Assembly: GCA_049317645.1 (NCBI GenBank)
Contig: JBMOHV010000070.1
Span: 1-7,737 of the forward strand
DNA length: 7,737 nt
Reading direction: 5' to 3'
From: SYHX01 sp049317645
GTDB lineage: Bacteria; Bacteroidota; Bacteroidia; UBA7662
In this document: positions 6,430 to 7,737 of the stretch, one piece after another
Position numbering within the stretch: position 1 is the stretch's first letter
Layout of the letters: each line of letters begins with the position of its first letter
The notes under the pieces: model-generated
The model's database searches: none
What the model was told of the DNA's origin: nothing
What the model saw: the letters and a program-made list of their open reading frames with translations, nothing else
Translations under genes and position numbers: made by a program

Positions 6430-6954
6430 CTAAAACTCAAAAAAAGCCAAGGGCAAAAGGTCCGACGCTGCTTCGATGAGCCAACACTCCCCTTGCATCC
6501 CTGCTAAATAGATAGGAAAATCGCATTTCTGTCGCTTGATTTGTTCGATGAGGGCCTGCCGACACATTCCACAGGGCGCAACGGGTTTACCTGAACCGGC
6601 CCTCCATTCCTCCTGAGGCTCCAATTTTCGGCCTGCCAAAACCAGCATGGCCGCCACCTCGCCCCCACCCTCTTGGCACGAAAGAGCGCTCAGAACCACC
6701 CTCTCGGCACAAATTCCTACAGGATACGATGCGTTCTCTTGGTTGGTCCCCGCTAACATCGAGCCATCCCTTGTTAAAACAACAGCCGCGACATGAAAAC
6801 CCGAATAGGGGGCATACGCCGAAGTCCAAACGTGACGAGCCCTCTGGAGCATTGCAACCGCATGATCACCAAAGTCCTCCACCGCAGCGACCCGGTAAGT
6901 CATACGATGCTCTGCGGTCCTAGGCATTTGATGGTTTGGAGGGGTCTTGGCCAT
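6430..6954 (-). CDS. cdd: Cytidine deaminase
   Basis: A cytosolic zinc enzyme of pyrimidine salvage that deaminates cytidine and deoxycytidine to uridine and deoxyuridine. The key residues are present: AYAPYSGFHV (47-56), the substrate-contacting NQEN (71-74), CAE (82-84; Cys82 zinc ligand, Glu84 proton shuttle) and PCGMCRQ (127-133; Cys128 and Cys131 zinc ligands). The C-terminal LLPLAF matches the end of Bacteroidota homologues. The length of 174 residues is slightly above the usual 130-160. The first ATG (6954) is 3 bp after the stop codon of the glycosidase gene, suggesting translational coupling; in-frame ATGs at Met10 and Met18 are alternatives, and Met18 (MTYRV) would give a more typical length. 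The usual VGAAV before the beta-turn reads VAAVV here, a mild deviation not expected to affect catalysis. Confidence 0.95.
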   Translation of the reverse strand: MAKTPPNHQMPRTAEHRMTYRVAAVEDFGDHAVAMLQRARHVWTSAYAPYSGFHVAAVVLTRDGSMLAGTNQENASYPVGICAERVVLSALSCQEGGGEVAAMLVLAGRKLEPQEEWRAGSGKPVAPCGMCRQALIEQIKRQKCDFPIYLAGMQGECWLIEAASDLLPLAFFEF

Positions 6955-6957
6955 GGG

Positions 6958-7737
6958 TTACCGGGGTTGAAAAAGCACATAACCGCGAGGTGGTAAATGA
7001 AAATCTCCGGAATCACTTTCGAAAACACCGGAAAATGGCCACGCATAGGCCTTTTCAAAAAAAGGACGACCGCTAAAAGATTGGGCTTGGTCGGTTGGAT
7101 TCAAAAACACCATGATCTGCCCACCTGCAGGGCTATGCCGCTCATAACCCAAGATTTCTTTGTTATCCTTGGCCCGCAGCCAGCGCAGAGAACCGTCCCG
7201 CAGGACTTGATGCGTTTTTCGTAAGGCAACAAGGTCTTTGGTTAATTGAAGCAGGGTGGTATCCCATTGAACAACCTGAGCTTGGGGGTACAGGCTTTGG
7301 TCAGGTCGATGCCACTCATCTTCGAACTTCAGCTCAGGCCATAACATCGGCTTTCGACAATCGGGATCGTTGGCACCCCACATACCGACTTCGTCCCCGT
7401 AATACAACATAGGCGCACCCGGAAAAGTGAATTGAAAAACCATCCACAGCGCCTGTATTTTGGATTCCAAACCGATGGGCTTGCGGGTGTTATACCCAGG
7501 ATTGGAAGCCTTGGATAAGGCAAAATAGGAACCCCAATCCGCATACTTCGCAAAATTTCTATTGACAATGTGGGAGGCTATACGATTGGCATCGTGGCTA
7601 CCAAAAAGGTTTTGTTGCGAAAGAAAGCGATCGTAGCCAAAAACCTCGACGAGGTCATCCATTTGTTTTTGAAAACCCAAGGTGGAAGGCCGGTTGCGGT
7701 CGTTGATCAGGTATTCACTGGCAATGAACGCAAAGGG
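6958..7737 (-). CDS. GH13 alpha-amylase-family glycosidase, 5' part missing
   Basis: The last 259 codons of an alpha-glucan hydrolase, open to the right window edge. The fragment contains conserved region IV of GH13 (LFGSHDANR, with His and Asp at 7591-7596; the Asp is the transition-state stabiliser) and the block PGAPMLYYGDEVGMWG followed by NDPDCRKPMLW (about 7338-7420). That block resembles the neopullulanase/cyclomaltodextrinase-like and related alpha-glycosidases of Bacteroidota. After the barrel comes the beta-sandwich domain C (RWLRAKDNKEILGYER, IMVFLNPTD) ending in LPPRGYVLFQPR. The catalytic nucleophile Asp and acid/base Glu lie upstream, outside the window, so activity and exact substrate cannot be judged. 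The enzyme probably hydrolyses maltodextrins or related alpha-glucans; the fragment cannot show whether it is periplasmic or cytoplasmic. It is followed at 3 bp by cdd. Confidence 0.93.
   Translation of the reverse strand, partial: PFAFIASEYLINDRNRPSTLGFQKQMDDLVEVFGYDRFLSQQNLFGSHDANRIASHIVNRNFAKYADWGSYFALSKASNPGYNTRKPIGLESKIQALWMVFQFTFPGAPMLYYGDEVGMWGANDPDCRKPMLWPELKFEDEWHRPDQSLYPQAQVVQWDTTLLQLTKDLVALRKTHQVLRDGSLRWLRAKDNKEILGYERHSPAGGQIMVFLNPTDQAQSFSGRPFFEKAYAWPFSGVFESDSGDFHLPPRGYVLFQPR

Noticed and set aside
7678..7680. Start codon of the glycosidase at 7680 (TTG)
   Set aside because: The same frame stays open and protein-like to the window edge (19 more codons including FIASEYLIND), so the gene is cut by the window rather than starting here.
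1..7737. tRNA, rRNA, CRISPR array, insertion sequence or phage genes
   Set aside because: None seen: there are no regularly spaced repeats, no terminal inverted repeats with a transposase, and almost all bases are accounted for by protein-coding genes.

Overview
The window looks like chromosomal DNA of a member of the Bacteroidota, probably a Saprospiraceae- or Chitinophaga-like lineage of moderate GC content. Four things point there: a fused SecDF of the Bacteroidota type, a secreted protein ending in a type IX secretion (T9SS) sorting domain, matches to the Bacteroidota promoter box TAnnTTTG, and gene starts without a Shine-Dalgarno sequence. All recognised genes lie on the minus strand, so transcription runs from high to low coordinates. 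Both edge genes are cut by the window.

In order of transcription (right to left): the 3' part of a GH13 alpha-amylase-family glycosidase (7737-6958), then cytidine deaminase (6954-6430) only 3 bp later. A well-formed promoter (6422-6389) then starts a two-gene unit of related small outer-membrane beta-barrel proteins (6373-5807 and 5793-5158, 13 bp apart). It is followed by a small hairpin and a 732-residue secreted protein (5082-2884) built of alternating Ig/CNA-B-like domains with one cysteine pair each and a C-terminal T9SS sorting domain. Next is a small hypothetical exported protein (2834-2433), then an imperfect inverted repeat, and finally secDF (2339 to beyond position 1), of which 779 codons are present.

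The genes do not form one pathway. The common theme of the left two thirds is the cell envelope: SecDF drives Sec export, four products carry signal peptides or signal-like N-termini, two look like outer-membrane barrels, and one is an apparent T9SS cargo. The right end is housekeeping metabolism (glucan breakdown and pyrimidine salvage). No RNA genes, insertion sequences, CRISPR arrays or phage genes were seen, and no stretch over about 300 bp lacks a gene if the small ORF at 2433-2834 is accepted. I found no convincing new multi-gene system. The items most worth following are the A-B-A-B cysteine-paired surface protein, the diverged tandem barrel genes, and the repeated placement of promoter-like boxes 15-17 nt from start codons.
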